Below, piece by piece: positions 29,114 through 37,358 of a stretch of 64,000 nucleotides of DNA; positions within the stretch are counted from its first letter, which is position 1, and the number at the start of each line of letters is the position of its first letter. This DNA is from Alteromonas sp. 1_MG-2023 (lineage in GTDB: Bacteria; Pseudomonadota; Gammaproteobacteria; Enterobacterales; Alteromonadaceae), in assembly GCF_030547075.1 (NCBI RefSeq), contig NZ_JAUOQH010000001.1, forward strand, positions 310,001 to 374,000, read 5' to 3'. The translations under genes were made by a program, and so were the position numbers. The notes beneath the pieces were generated by a model. The model did not search any database. It saw only the letters and a list, made by a program, of their open reading frames with translations, and was not told the origin of the DNA.

Positions 29114-30298
29114 ATGAAAGTAACCAAAGTAGAAATTTTTGATATTGAATGCCCTAAGCGCCCAGGATGGAATCCTGTATTCGTGCGTGTGTATACCGAT
29201 GAAGGCATTACCGGTGTGGGCGAAGCCGGTCTCGCCTATGACTGGGGTCACAGTGCAGCAGCGCACATGATAAAAGAAATTACCGAAGCCATGCTAATTG
29301 GTTTCAATCCGTTTCATACCGAATTATTGTGGTCGCGTATGCTGCGCGAAGGCTTTTGGGGATTAGGCGGCGGCCCTGTTATTTATGCCGCCATGAGTGC
29401 TATAGATACTGCCCTTTGGGATATTAAGGGCAAAGCCCTAGGCCTGCCGGTTTACGAGCTACTAGGCGGAAAGACTAACGGCAAGCTACGCAGCTATGCC
29501 AGCCAATTACAGTTCGATTGGGACAAAGAAGTCACTAAACTTAACGATCCTGCCGATTATGCTCGTGCTACTGAAAAAGCATTAAAAGACGGCTACGATG
29601 CGGTGAAAGTAGACCCTATTGTTTATGATAAAGACGGAGTCACACACTTCGACCGCACTAAGCTTTTCTCTAAACCAGAATTAAAGCTATTTAAAGCCCG
29701 CTTACAGGCCATACGCGACACCATGGGTGAAGATGGCGATATTATTTTTGAATGCCACAGCCTATTAGGGGCATCAACGGCAATTCAGCTTGGTGATATT
29801 GTAGAGGAAATTGGCTGCTTATATTACGAAGAGCCTGTGAATTACTTAAACTCGAAACTTCACGATAAAGTGGCTAAAAATGTAAATGTGCCAATCGCCG
29901 GCGGTGAACGCTTGTATCACCGCTGGGACGTACGCCCTTATTTGGAAGACCAATCCATTGATGTACTTCAGCCTGATGTAGGCTTATGTGGCGGCTTTAC
30001 TGAAGCCAAGAAAGTGTGCGACTACGCCGACATTTACGACGTACGCATTCAAGCGCATGTGTGTGGCGGCCCTGTGGCCACTGCGGCAAGCTTGCATTTA
30101 GAAACAGCAATACCTAACTTCTTGATTCATGAGCACCATACCTACGCGATTAAAGACTGGAACCGCGAACTGTGCTTACAAGATCCACAACCGGTAAACG
30201 GCTTTATTGAAGCGCCAGATACGCCGGGACTAGGTATCGACTTGAACGATGAGATTGTTTATCGCTCACCTCACATGACAATAACAGAGCTTAAATAG
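29114..30298 (+). CDS. Enolase-superfamily sugar-acid dehydratase (mandelate racemase family)
   Basis: The 394-residue protein has the N-terminal capping domain (MKVTKVEIFDIECPKRPGWN) and a C-terminal barrel. Metal-binding acidic residues can be placed in DIIFECHS, YYEEPV and AGGERL, and the base-forming positions in DAVKVDP and the QAHVCGG histidine. Members dehydrate acid sugars such as galactonate, fuconate or mannonate. With the aldolase before it and a lactonase and SDR on the opposite strand downstream, a non-phosphorylative sugar route is likely; the sugar is not determined by sequence. Confidence 0.85.
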   Translation: MKVTKVEIFDIECPKRPGWNPVFVRVYTDEGITGVGEAGLAYDWGHSAAAHMIKEITEAMLIGFNPFHTELLWSRMLREGFWGLGGGPVIYAAMSAIDTALWDIKGKALGLPVYELLGGKTNGKLRSYASQLQFDWDKEVTKLNDPADYARATEKALKDGYDAVKVDPIVYDKDGVTHFDRTKLFSKPELKLFKARLQAIRDTMGEDGDIIFECHSLLGASTAIQLGDIVEEIGCLYYEEPVNYLNSKLHDKVAKNVNVPIAGGERLYHRWDVRPYLEDQSIDVLQPDVGLCGGFTEAKKVCDYADIYDVRIQAHVCGGPVATAASLHLETAIPNFLIHEHHTYAIKDWNRELCLQDPQPVNGFIEAPDTPGLGIDLNDEIVYRSPHMTITELK

Positions 30299-30362
30299 CG
30301 AAACGCTTAGATAGGGGCAATGGATTACCTTGCCCCGCCTGTTTTCAAGGATAAGAAGAAGT

Positions 30363-31649
30363 ATGTCAGCCCCGTCTTCACCACCAACGTCTTTATGCTC
30401 TCCCCCTGTCAGTATTGTTAGCTATTCACCTATCGCTTTAACCCGCAAATTTAGTGCGCTAACGCCGTCTCTAGCCAGTAAGGTTGAAGATGTTATGCAC
30501 CGCCAAAGTTGGGTGTTAAACCAAGAAAGCAAACTTGATATGGGCTATGTTTCTACTGACTCAGACTTGCTTAGCCCCATGTTCACTCCTTTGGTAAAGC
30601 TTGAGGTTGACCATCAAACCCCTGCTTTTCAACACGCCTTTTCCACTTTAGAAGAACTGGGTCTTCAACTTGAAGGGTTGAACTTACGGCTTTACCAAAC
30701 AGGCATCGCCACGCTACAAGGTTCATTTACCCCTTTGTCGGAAACGCAACTCGCCTTGTGTTGGCAGAAAATTGAAAATAGAGATATAGAACAAGCCTTG
30801 TCTTTAATTATGCAGGCGGCGGGAAGCGTAATGATTGACCTGTTGAACGCTGCCTTCGATACACTAAAAAAACACTGTAAGCTTTTGACATCCGAACTCA
30901 CAGAGACTGACTCGGTGCTTTGGACAGGACGCTGTTACGTTACCTGCGTGCCAGAAACGCCTGAGGAAGCGAGCCGTGTATTTGCGATTATTCATGAATC
31001 TGCGCCCGACACCTACGGCGACAACGAAGCCTTCTTTCGCTCTGGTAACTGTTTGTTTTTAAGCAATGAAATTGCGTTATCTCTTGATAACCGCCGCGTG
31101 TTGTTTTTACTCCAGCATTACAACGCACTACTGTATGCCTATCAACAATCTATGAGTAATGCATATCATCAACTGCAATCACTAAAAGCGCTGTCATCGG
31201 GGAAACGAAGAAAAGCCCTCGAGAAATTGATCCAACGCATGGTTTCAATTAAAACCCTAGAGTATATTCGATTGGAGTTTTGTGACTCCCTTCGAGGTTT
31301 ACAAGGTAGCAGGAAACCTTTAGCCCAAGCCTTGATAAACGCGTGGGAAATTAATACGGTAGAAGAAAGTTTACTTGATAGAGCGGCGTATATTAATAAC
31401 GCCATATCCAGTTACGAGAACCAACTTAATCGTGCTATAAATAAATCGATTGAAGTCATATTGATGCTGATTGGTGGCGTGTCATTGGTGGATATTACCA
31501 ATAACTTCGTTACCGCCGCGCAAAAGGTGGAACACGATAGTACTTGGGGTATTTATGATATTTTCTCGCTAATGTCGTCTGAGAATACGGTTAATCTAGC
31601 CTTAATAGCCGTGCTATTAATGGCCTTACTATTTGCGAAGAACAAATGA
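30363..31649 (+). CDS. Unrecognised protein with C-terminal membrane helices
   Basis: I do not recognise this protein. The ATG at 30363 (428 residues) follows AAGGATAAGAAGAAG; an in-frame TTG at 30330 adds 11 residues without support. The chain is mostly helical and lacks a signal peptide. There are two hydrophobic segments at the C-terminus (IEVILMLIGGVSLVDI and NLALIAVLLMALLFA) with a short hydrophilic stretch between, so the large N-terminal domain is probably cytosolic and tail-anchored by a hairpin. This layout recalls RMD1/CorA-like proteins but no signature is present. It overlaps the next gene by 4 bp (ATGA) and follows the dehydratase gene by 64 bp. Confidence 0.75.
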   Translation: MSAPSSPPTSLCSPPVSIVSYSPIALTRKFSALTPSLASKVEDVMHRQSWVLNQESKLDMGYVSTDSDLLSPMFTPLVKLEVDHQTPAFQHAFSTLEELGLQLEGLNLRLYQTGIATLQGSFTPLSETQLALCWQKIENRDIEQALSLIMQAAGSVMIDLLNAAFDTLKKHCKLLTSELTETDSVLWTGRCYVTCVPETPEEASRVFAIIHESAPDTYGDNEAFFRSGNCLFLSNEIALSLDNRRVLFLLQHYNALLYAYQQSMSNAYHQLQSLKALSSGKRRKALEKLIQRMVSIKTLEYIRLEFCDSLRGLQGSRKPLAQALINAWEINTVEESLLDRAAYINNAISSYENQLNRAINKSIEVILMLIGGVSLVDITNNFVTAAQKVEHDSTWGIYDIFSLMSSENTVNLALIAVLLMALLFAKNK

Positions 31650-31999
31650 ATAAACGCACTAAATTCACCATTATATTAACACCCGGCGCTCATGCTTATG
31701 ATGCAGTTAAGCATGCGTTAAGCGACTACCTTTCAGCCTACCACGGTGGTTGCACGCATATAAATTGCGAAGGTGCGTGGCGAGCAGATGCACATAAATT
31801 TAAATCTTGTTATGAGGCTGAAGTACTTACCGAGCAATCATTATGTGTATGGTGTTCTGTTATGCCAGATAAAGCAGAGCGCTTTATTGATGAACTTCGT
31901 GCCTACCTTTCTATTGTGAAAAAGCAGCACAATGCCGACTTCGGCTTTGTACATATTGAGAGCGAAATAGTGACCGCTCACCATCAGTTTATTGATTAG
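31646..31999 (+). CDS. Unrecognised small protein coupled to the membrane protein
   Basis: The 117-residue protein (MNKRTKFTIILTPGAHAYDA) is not recognised. It looks like a compact alpha/beta domain: a strand at 6-12, a helix at 17-33, further strands near residues 55-75, a helix at 78-93 and a final strand, which would fit a ferredoxin-like or PII-like fold by pattern only. It has four cysteines (including two close together at 36 and 40 and one pair near 67-69). Its ATG overlaps the stop of the membrane protein gene (ATGA), so the two are translationally coupled and probably act together. Confidence 0.7.
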   Translation: MNKRTKFTIILTPGAHAYDAVKHALSDYLSAYHGGCTHINCEGAWRADAHKFKSCYEAEVLTEQSLCVWCSVMPDKAERFIDELRAYLSIVKKQHNADFGFVHIESEIVTAHHQFID

Positions 32000-32005
32000 T
32001 CATAC

Positions 32006-32917
32006 TTATAGGTTTAGCGAATACCACTTCGCTGTGTTCGTCGCCATGAGCTTATCCGTTGCTGCCCCGCCAAAAGTAGCTGGCATTTGTTCAGCTAGGG
32101 TGTTGAGCATAGTGTTATAGCCCGACCACAGTGCATTATAACTGCAGCGCCAGTTAGAAAGTGGAAAATTGCTTGCTAACATCACGCGTTCAATACCAAA
32201 AATAGCCACGGTTTTTGCTACTATTTTTTGCGCAATACGCCACTGCCAATTTCTGCAATGCATCTCCCATCCTGATAACTTCACTGCCACCCTAGAACAC
32301 TGCGCTAGCGCTTGCATATTGCTTTCCCACTGCTTAACGTACTTAGCGGTAACATCCGTCGCAATCAAGGCTGCGCCTACATGGTTGATAATAACGTTAA
32401 GCGTTGGCACCGCATCTAAAATATTAAGCAGCGCCTTTACCGCCCTACAATCACCAATATCCAATTGGGCATCAAAGGATAACTCATACTCGCTACATCG
32501 CTTTAGCCCATGTTTGGTTTTAGGGTGAGCCAGAATAGGGGCAGCCTGCTCATCTAAAATGTGGCGAAGCCCTGCCACCGAAGACTGCCCTGTCACCGAA
32601 TAAAGACCAGCCAAAGCTTCTATATGCGACAAGGTATTTACACTACATAAATCTATACAGGCCACACTTTTAAACGGTAACTGAGCATGCTGTTCTAAAT
32701 AGCGAATTTCCCGCCAAGGGCGCTCATTATCAAAACCCGCTTCAACATGCACGTAACCTACAAGGGTATGACCGTTAGTTAACTTCAGGTTTCTCTCATC
32801 GCTTGGCACAGCGATAGCTTGCTTGTCTTGCCAATGGGGCGGATGTTGCGGCTTTAGCCAATAATAGTCACCAGCATCAAGGGCAAAAAAGTGTAGGTGA
32901 CCATCTACAATTTTCAT
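32006..32917 (-). CDS. Amidohydrolase (sugar-lactonase type)
   Basis: The 303-residue protein is an Amidohydro_2 family member: MKIVDGHLHFF gives the HxH motif, GLRHILDEQ matches the lactonase-type core, and VIINHVGA and LASNFPLSNW supply the later His and the C-terminal motif (Asn in place of the common Asp in LASNFP). Relatives hydrolyse L-fucono- or L-rhamnono-lactones. It overlaps the SDR stop by 4 bp (ATGA), so the two are coupled, as expected for dehydrogenase then lactonase. It converges with the unknown gene pair with only 6 bp between stops and no terminator visible. Confidence 0.82.
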   Translation of the reverse strand: MKIVDGHLHFFALDAGDYYWLKPQHPPHWQDKQAIAVPSDERNLKLTNGHTLVGYVHVEAGFDNERPWREIRYLEQHAQLPFKSVACIDLCSVNTLSHIEALAGLYSVTGQSSVAGLRHILDEQAAPILAHPKTKHGLKRCSEYELSFDAQLDIGDCRAVKALLNILDAVPTLNVIINHVGAALIATDVTAKYVKQWESNMQALAQCSRVAVKLSGWEMHCRNWQWRIAQKIVAKTVAIFGIERVMLASNFPLSNWRCSYNALWSGYNTMLNTLAEQMPATFGGAATDKLMATNTAKWYSLNL

Positions 32918-33663
32918 CGTGCGGTATAACCGCCATCAACGGCATGTAAGCTACCTGTGATAAAACTCGCTTTTTCACTACAAAGGAAATACACCAGTTC
33001 CGACACATCTTCTGGTTGGCCTAAACGCCCGATAGGCTGCTCAGCCGCCTCCTGGGCAACCACTTGGGCTTTATCTGCACCGCTAGCCGCTACATATTTA
33101 TCTATGGCGTGGTGAAACAAAGGCGTTTCTATTGTGCCTGGGCACACCGCGTTCGCGCGAATATTAAAAGGGGCATAATCTAGGGCGGTGGTTTTTGCCA
33201 TAGACGCCAATGCAGATTTGGTTAAACCGTAAGCAAAAGAGTTTTGCTTGCCAACAAAACATTGATCTGAACCCATTACCACAATGGCACCACTTTTCTG
33301 CGCTTTCATGGTCGGCAATGTTGCTTTTATTGCGCCGTAAGCCCCCTTAATATTAAGGCTCATTATTTTGTCTAGCAAAGCTTCATCGGTATCTTCAATA
33401 GTGGCCGATACATGTATACCCGCATTGCACACCAAGGCATCAATACGGCCATACTTAGTCGCTATTTGATTTATAGCGTCGCTCACTTGCTCCACTTTAC
33501 TGACATCACAAGCCACCCATTGTGCATGAGTTGGTGCGTCGTCAAAATCTCTTATATCAAGATTGATTACACGGTAACCATTTTCGCTAAAGGTATTACA
33601 CACGGCTAAGCCAATTCCTAAACTCCCGCCGGTGACCACACAGACTGATTGCGCTTTACTCAT
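32914..33663 (-). CDS. SDR-family oxidoreductase
   Basis: The 249-residue protein is a classical short-chain dehydrogenase. The nucleotide-binding motif is VTGGSLGIGLAV, with NAG in VCNAGIHVSA, and the catalytic Tyr-x-x-x-Lys is YGLTKSA. A conserved Ser precedes it (VVMGSDQCF region), and ICPG appears as AVCPGTIETP. Acidic residue NLDIRD after the second strand suggests NAD preference. It leads a two-gene minus-strand operon with the lactonase-type amidohydrolase, so it most likely oxidises an aldose to its lactone. Divergent from the acyl-CoA dehydrogenase gene. Confidence 0.85.
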   Translation of the reverse strand: MSKAQSVCVVTGGSLGIGLAVCNTFSENGYRVINLDIRDFDDAPTHAQWVACDVSKVEQVSDAINQIATKYGRIDALVCNAGIHVSATIEDTDEALLDKIMSLNIKGAYGAIKATLPTMKAQKSGAIVVMGSDQCFVGKQNSFAYGLTKSALASMAKTTALDYAPFNIRANAVCPGTIETPLFHHAIDKYVAASGADKAQVVAQEAAEQPIGRLGQPEDVSELVYFLCSEKASFITGSLHAVDGGYTAR

Positions 33664-33896
33664 GAGATTCTTACATTCTTTATTGGGTACTAACTTGGGT
33701 TATAGGATGCCAGCGAGTTATTGAAAAGCAAGTGTTGTCCGTGTTTAGCTTACCCCGTTTATTGAATAAAACAGGCGTTCTGGCCATCCCCCGACTATTA
33801 TTTTTCATTAACTTTCCCTTAACGGGCTACTCTGACTATGCTTTTTGTGTCTATAATGTGGAAAATTAAAACACTTGTTTGAAAAGGGAGTTATCC

Positions 33897-35657
33897 ATGC
33901 CTCTGTACCACGCCCCTACTACCGATTTTCAGTTTTTACTTAAAGACTGGTTAGGCCTAGATGCCCATTACGAAAAATTAGGAATCAGTGATTTTGATAG
34001 CGAACTGGCCAACGAGATTATTTCTCAAGGCGCAAAGTTTGCCATTGATGTTGTTGCGCCATTAAACCGTGAAGGTGATGAAGAAGGCTGTAAGCTTGAA
34101 GATGGTAAAATTACTACGCCTAAAGGCTTTGCTGATGCCTATCAAGAATACGTAGCTAATGGCTGGAATGCCATGTTAGGTACGGCTGAATATGATGGCC
34201 AAGAACTTCCTTACACTATGGCCGTGCCTGTACATGAAATGCTAAACGCAGCAAATTTAAGCTGGCGTTTAACGACTATGCTGACAGAAAGTGCCACCCT
34301 AGCGGTGACTAAACATGCTAGTAAGGAATTAAAAGACAAGTATCTCGCTAAACTCATCAGTGGTGAGTGGACAGGTACAATGAACTTAACCGAACCTCAT
34401 GCAGGTACCGACCTTAGCTTACTTAGCACTAAAGCTGAACCTCAAGGTGATGGTACCTACAAAGTGACAGGTAATAAAATCTTTATTACTGCTGGCGATC
34501 AAGACTGGAGCAGCAATGTTATTCACTTGGTACTTGCTCGCTTACCAGATGCCCCTAAAGGCGTAAAAGGCATTAGCTTGTTTTTAGTGCCTAAACTTAT
34601 GCTTGATGAAAACAACGAGCCAGGTGAAGCAAACGCTTTGTCTGTGGGCAGTATTGAACACAAGATGGGTATTAAAGCGAGCCCGACTTGCGTGATGAAC
34701 TTCGATGACGCCACAGGTTGGCTAGTGGGTGAAGAAAATCAGGGCTTAGCTTGTATGTTCACCATGATGAACGACGCACGCTTCCAAGTTGGTTTACAAG
34801 GTTTAGGGGCTGCTGAAGCTTCTTACCAAGGTGCACTTACTTATGCTCGTGAACGCGTTCAGTCTCGCGCGCCACAGGGCATTCAAAACCCTGAAGGCAA
34901 AGCCGATCCAATTGTATTTCAGCCAGATGTCGCACGTATGCTACTTACACAAAAATCGCAAATTGAAGGTAGCCGTGCATTGTCTTTGCTGTATGCAAAG
35001 TTCATGGATATTGAAAAGCTAGGCACTGACGAAGAAAAAGAAAACGCAGATAAGGTCTTGCAGTTCCTTACGCCTATTTGCAAAGCCTACATGACAGATA
35101 TGGGCCTTGAAACCACCAGCATTGGTGTACAAGTCTTTGGTGGTCACGGCTTTATTCGTGAATGGGGCATGGAGCAGCTAATGCGTGATGTACGTATTGC
35201 CATGCTTTATGAAGGCACCAATGGTATTCAAGCATTAGATTTAATTGGCCGTAAATTAACCCGTGATGGCGGGCAAATGATGGAAGCTACTTATCAAGCA
35301 TTTGCAGAGTTGGTTGCTGATATCAGCGATGCTGAAAACAAAGGGCTAGCTCAAGGTTTACTTGACGACTGGCGTGCTTCATCGGCTGATTGCTTGGCTA
35401 TGGATAGCACCACTGCAGCGGCAGCTGCAGCAGATTATTTAGCTTACTCCGCGTACTCGCTAATTGGTGTGCTTTGGTACAGCATGGCTGATAAAGCAGC
35501 AAGTAGTGACAACGCTGTGCTGGCTTCTTCTAAGCAGAAAACTCGCGACTTTTATATGCAACGTATATTGCCTCGTCGCAATGCGCATAAACAAGCGTAT
35601 TCAGCAGGCTACGAAAGCACGTTGGCTGTATCTGGCAGTGAGTTTGATTACATCTAA
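33897..35657 (+). CDS. Acyl-CoA dehydrogenase
   Basis: The start is placed at the ATG at 33897 (MPLYHAPTTDFQFLL, 586 residues), directly after AAAAGGGAG; an upstream start 18 bp earlier would contain that site. The chain has the N-terminal helical domain, the FAD-binding middle domain (TMNLTEPHAGTDLSLL and VTGNKIFITAGDQD) and the C-terminal domain with the catalytic Glu in MLYEGTNGIQALD. An extra C-terminal extension of about 130 residues is typical of the large AcdA/DmdC-like group. It probably oxidises a short or branched acyl-CoA; the substrate is not determined. Confidence 0.92.
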   Translation: MPLYHAPTTDFQFLLKDWLGLDAHYEKLGISDFDSELANEIISQGAKFAIDVVAPLNREGDEEGCKLEDGKITTPKGFADAYQEYVANGWNAMLGTAEYDGQELPYTMAVPVHEMLNAANLSWRLTTMLTESATLAVTKHASKELKDKYLAKLISGEWTGTMNLTEPHAGTDLSLLSTKAEPQGDGTYKVTGNKIFITAGDQDWSSNVIHLVLARLPDAPKGVKGISLFLVPKLMLDENNEPGEANALSVGSIEHKMGIKASPTCVMNFDDATGWLVGEENQGLACMFTMMNDARFQVGLQGLGAAEASYQGALTYARERVQSRAPQGIQNPEGKADPIVFQPDVARMLLTQKSQIEGSRALSLLYAKFMDIEKLGTDEEKENADKVLQFLTPICKAYMTDMGLETTSIGVQVFGGHGFIREWGMEQLMRDVRIAMLYEGTNGIQALDLIGRKLTRDGGQMMEATYQAFAELVADISDAENKGLAQGLLDDWRASSADCLAMDSTTAAAAAADYLAYSAYSLIGVLWYSMADKAASSDNAVLASSKQKTRDFYMQRILPRRNAHKQAYSAGYESTLAVSGSEFDYI

Positions 35658-35669
35658 CCTTGCCACGTG

Positions 35670-35707
35670 CAACGCTAAATCTTTTTAAATACGGTTTAGC
35701 GTTGTTT
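35670..35707 (+). terminator. First terminator hairpin after the acyl-CoA dehydrogenase
   Basis: Stem CAACGCTAAA (35670-35679) / TTTAGCGTTG (35695-35704), 15-base loop, then TTT. The U tract is short; a stronger hairpin follows 14 bp later. Confidence 0.55.
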
Positions 35708-35720
35708 ATGTGGATACAAA

Positions 35721-35757
35721 AATGCCGTTAAACATTAAATGTTTAACGGCATTTTTT
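35721..35757. terminator. Bidirectional terminator between convergent genes
   Basis: Stem AATGCCGTTAAACAT (35721-35735) / ATGTTTAACGGCATT (35738-35752) with T runs on both strands (TTTTTT on plus, TTTTTG on minus). It ends the acyl-CoA dehydrogenase unit and the DUF3016 gene. Confidence 0.85.
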
Positions 35758-35777
35758 ATTATTAAATAAATTAGCCA

Positions 35778-36323
35778 CTAATTATTAGATGCTAAACTTT
35801 CAGCAAACGTATCGTTAAACCAATTTTCAATCATATTTTTTTCGTAAAGCAGTCTGTCATTGATTGAGCGACGTTTAATCGTATTCATGAAGTTCAAATC
35901 TTTAATTTTGACATCTTCTTTTTTTAACTCGACGCTATTCTCATCCAACAGCACATAGGAAAATTCCATTCTAGGGATGTCAATTTCCTTAATTACACGA
36001 ATGTCAGCTGCAGATTGCCCTAAGCCAACAAACGAAGCCGGCCAAACTTGACCCGCCAAATCTAAATCAGTCACTGTAACGGACAGTTTTTGGTTTTCAG
36101 GGAGTTTTGCAGCGAGCTCTGTGAAAAAACCATCAAGCTCTTTAAAAGTACGTTCTCTAAAGCGAGTGCGAGAATCATTTGCTGGCCTCACATCTCGATA
36201 AGACTTAGGTTCTTCCCAGTTAACTTCGACTTGCGCGGCTTGCACTAGGCCCGAGATCCCTAAGCTTGCTAACACGACTGGAACCAAGCTCATGGATTTG
36301 ATATTTGATGTGATAATTTTCAT
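35778..36323 (-). CDS. DUF3016 family exported protein
   Basis: The 181-residue protein has an N-terminal signal peptide ending near GLVQAAQ. The mature part (VEVNWEEPKSYRDVRPANDS to the C-terminus) fits the DUF3016 family of proteobacterial periplasmic proteins. No enzymatic motif is visible and the family has no known function. It is convergent with the acyl-CoA dehydrogenase and its upstream region holds a tandem repeat array. Confidence 0.7.
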   Translation of the reverse strand: MKIITSNIKSMSLVPVVLASLGISGLVQAAQVEVNWEEPKSYRDVRPANDSRTRFRERTFKELDGFFTELAAKLPENQKLSVTVTDLDLAGQVWPASFVGLGQSAADIRVIKEIDIPRMEFSYVLLDENSVELKKEDVKIKDLNFMNTIKRRSINDRLLYEKNMIENWFNDTFAESLASNN

Positions 36324-36556
36324 GAAACCTCCTGCCTACATTAAAATTAACCGGTAACAATCCACTGACAAATTGAGAAGACGGTAAATTTAGCCAAATT
36401 GTACTTAGCTACAAGTTTTACTTAACAAAATATGGTTCGAAAAAATGTCTATTTTGCTATCACTAGCACAACCTTGTGCTCAATAATAGCACAGGTACCT
36501 GAACCTAAAGTGAATAGGTTGCAAACCAATGAGGTCTATAACACTAAGAAGTAAAA

Positions 36557-36631
36557 CGCTCAGGGCTGTAGTAACGCTCAGGGCTGTTATTTCGCTCAAG
36601 GCTGTTTATCGCTCAGATCGCTCAGGGCTGT
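36557..36631. repeat. Tandem array of CGCTCARGGCTGT
   Basis: Units occur at 36557-36569, 36575-36587, 36593-36605 (CGCTCAAGGCTGT) and 36619-36631, with a truncated unit at 36610-36617. The first three have an 18-bp period. The reverse complement occurs after rdgC (3087-3118). The array is in the 350-bp gap between the DUF3016 gene and the next hypothetical gene, which otherwise shows nothing clear. Confidence 0.75.
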
Positions 36632-36673
36632 AAATGAACGAGCCTAGAGGAAGCATTGTGGATGCTCGGTAGA

Positions 36674-37039
36674 CTAGGTTTCGGTAGACAAGAGCTTAGA
36701 TTGTTCGATAAGAGAACATAGCTGCTTACGCTTACCATGTGTAAAATTAGGGTTAATGTCGGTTGTTTCACAATAGCCAACATGGAATCGCATTACGCTT
36801 GTGCGACTTGCTAGAATTTTCTCTAAGTAATTTACCTCAAACTCTTTAAGAGGCGAAAGTTGTGAATTCGTTCGTTCTCTTAGCTGGTCTAGTTCACGGT
36901 GCTCAGGAAGTTCTGAGATTGAAACAAACCATTGTGAAACAGTGCTTTGTACATCTGAAAAAAAGTACTGCACAAACGAAGAGCGTAGCACAATTATCAA
37001 TAATACGATTTCAGCAAAGATTATAAAGAAACGAAGCAT
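36674..37039 (-). CDS. Hypothetical membrane-anchored protein
   Basis: The 121-residue protein has one N-terminal membrane helix (LRFFIIFAEIVLLIIVL) and a hydrophilic, charged remainder of about 100 residues with two cysteines near the C-terminus (CETTD and QLCSL). I do not recognise it. It is divergent from ccoG and ends beside the repeat array. Length and coding appearance are consistent with a real small gene, but no family evidence supports it. Confidence 0.5.
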   Translation of the reverse strand: MLRFFIIFAEIVLLIIVLRSSFVQYFFSDVQSTVSQWFVSISELPEHRELDQLRERTNSQLSPLKEFEVNYLEKILASRTSVMRFHVGYCETTDINPNFTHGKRKQLCSLIEQSKLLSTET

Positions 37040-37279
37040 TTTAAAATTCCATTACAAATACATTAGTTCAAACAGCACGGCCGTCATTGGCCAAAGACAA
37101 GCAACAGTTTCTTTACCAAAATCAGCAAGATAATTGCCTGTACAAATTTCAGACTGTATTAAAAACTATTTTGCCCATAGTAGTCAACTAGCTTTAAGTA
37201 AAGATTAAATTAACAATTTAATTTTCTGAACTTTCAGTATTGACTGAAAGATAAATAAAGCTGATCATATGCACTATCA

Positions 37280-37320
37280 TTGATCTAAGTTAAACACGCT
37301 AAAATATCAGCTGTTATAAT
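37280..37320 (+). promoter_or_regulatory. ccoG promoter with FNR-like site
   Basis: TTGATCTAAGTTAA (37280-37293) resembles the FNR consensus TTGAT-N4-ATCAA, with the left half perfect and the right half 3 of 5. A perfect -10 TATAAT lies at 37315-37320. A start about 7 bases after the -10 puts the centre of the site near -40.5, the class II activator position. This would make ccoG oxygen-regulated, as expected for cbb3 oxidase assembly. Confidence 0.55.
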
Positions 37321-37358
37321 GCGCCGCGCAGTAAAAGAAGTTGGCTAAGGTTTAAAAT

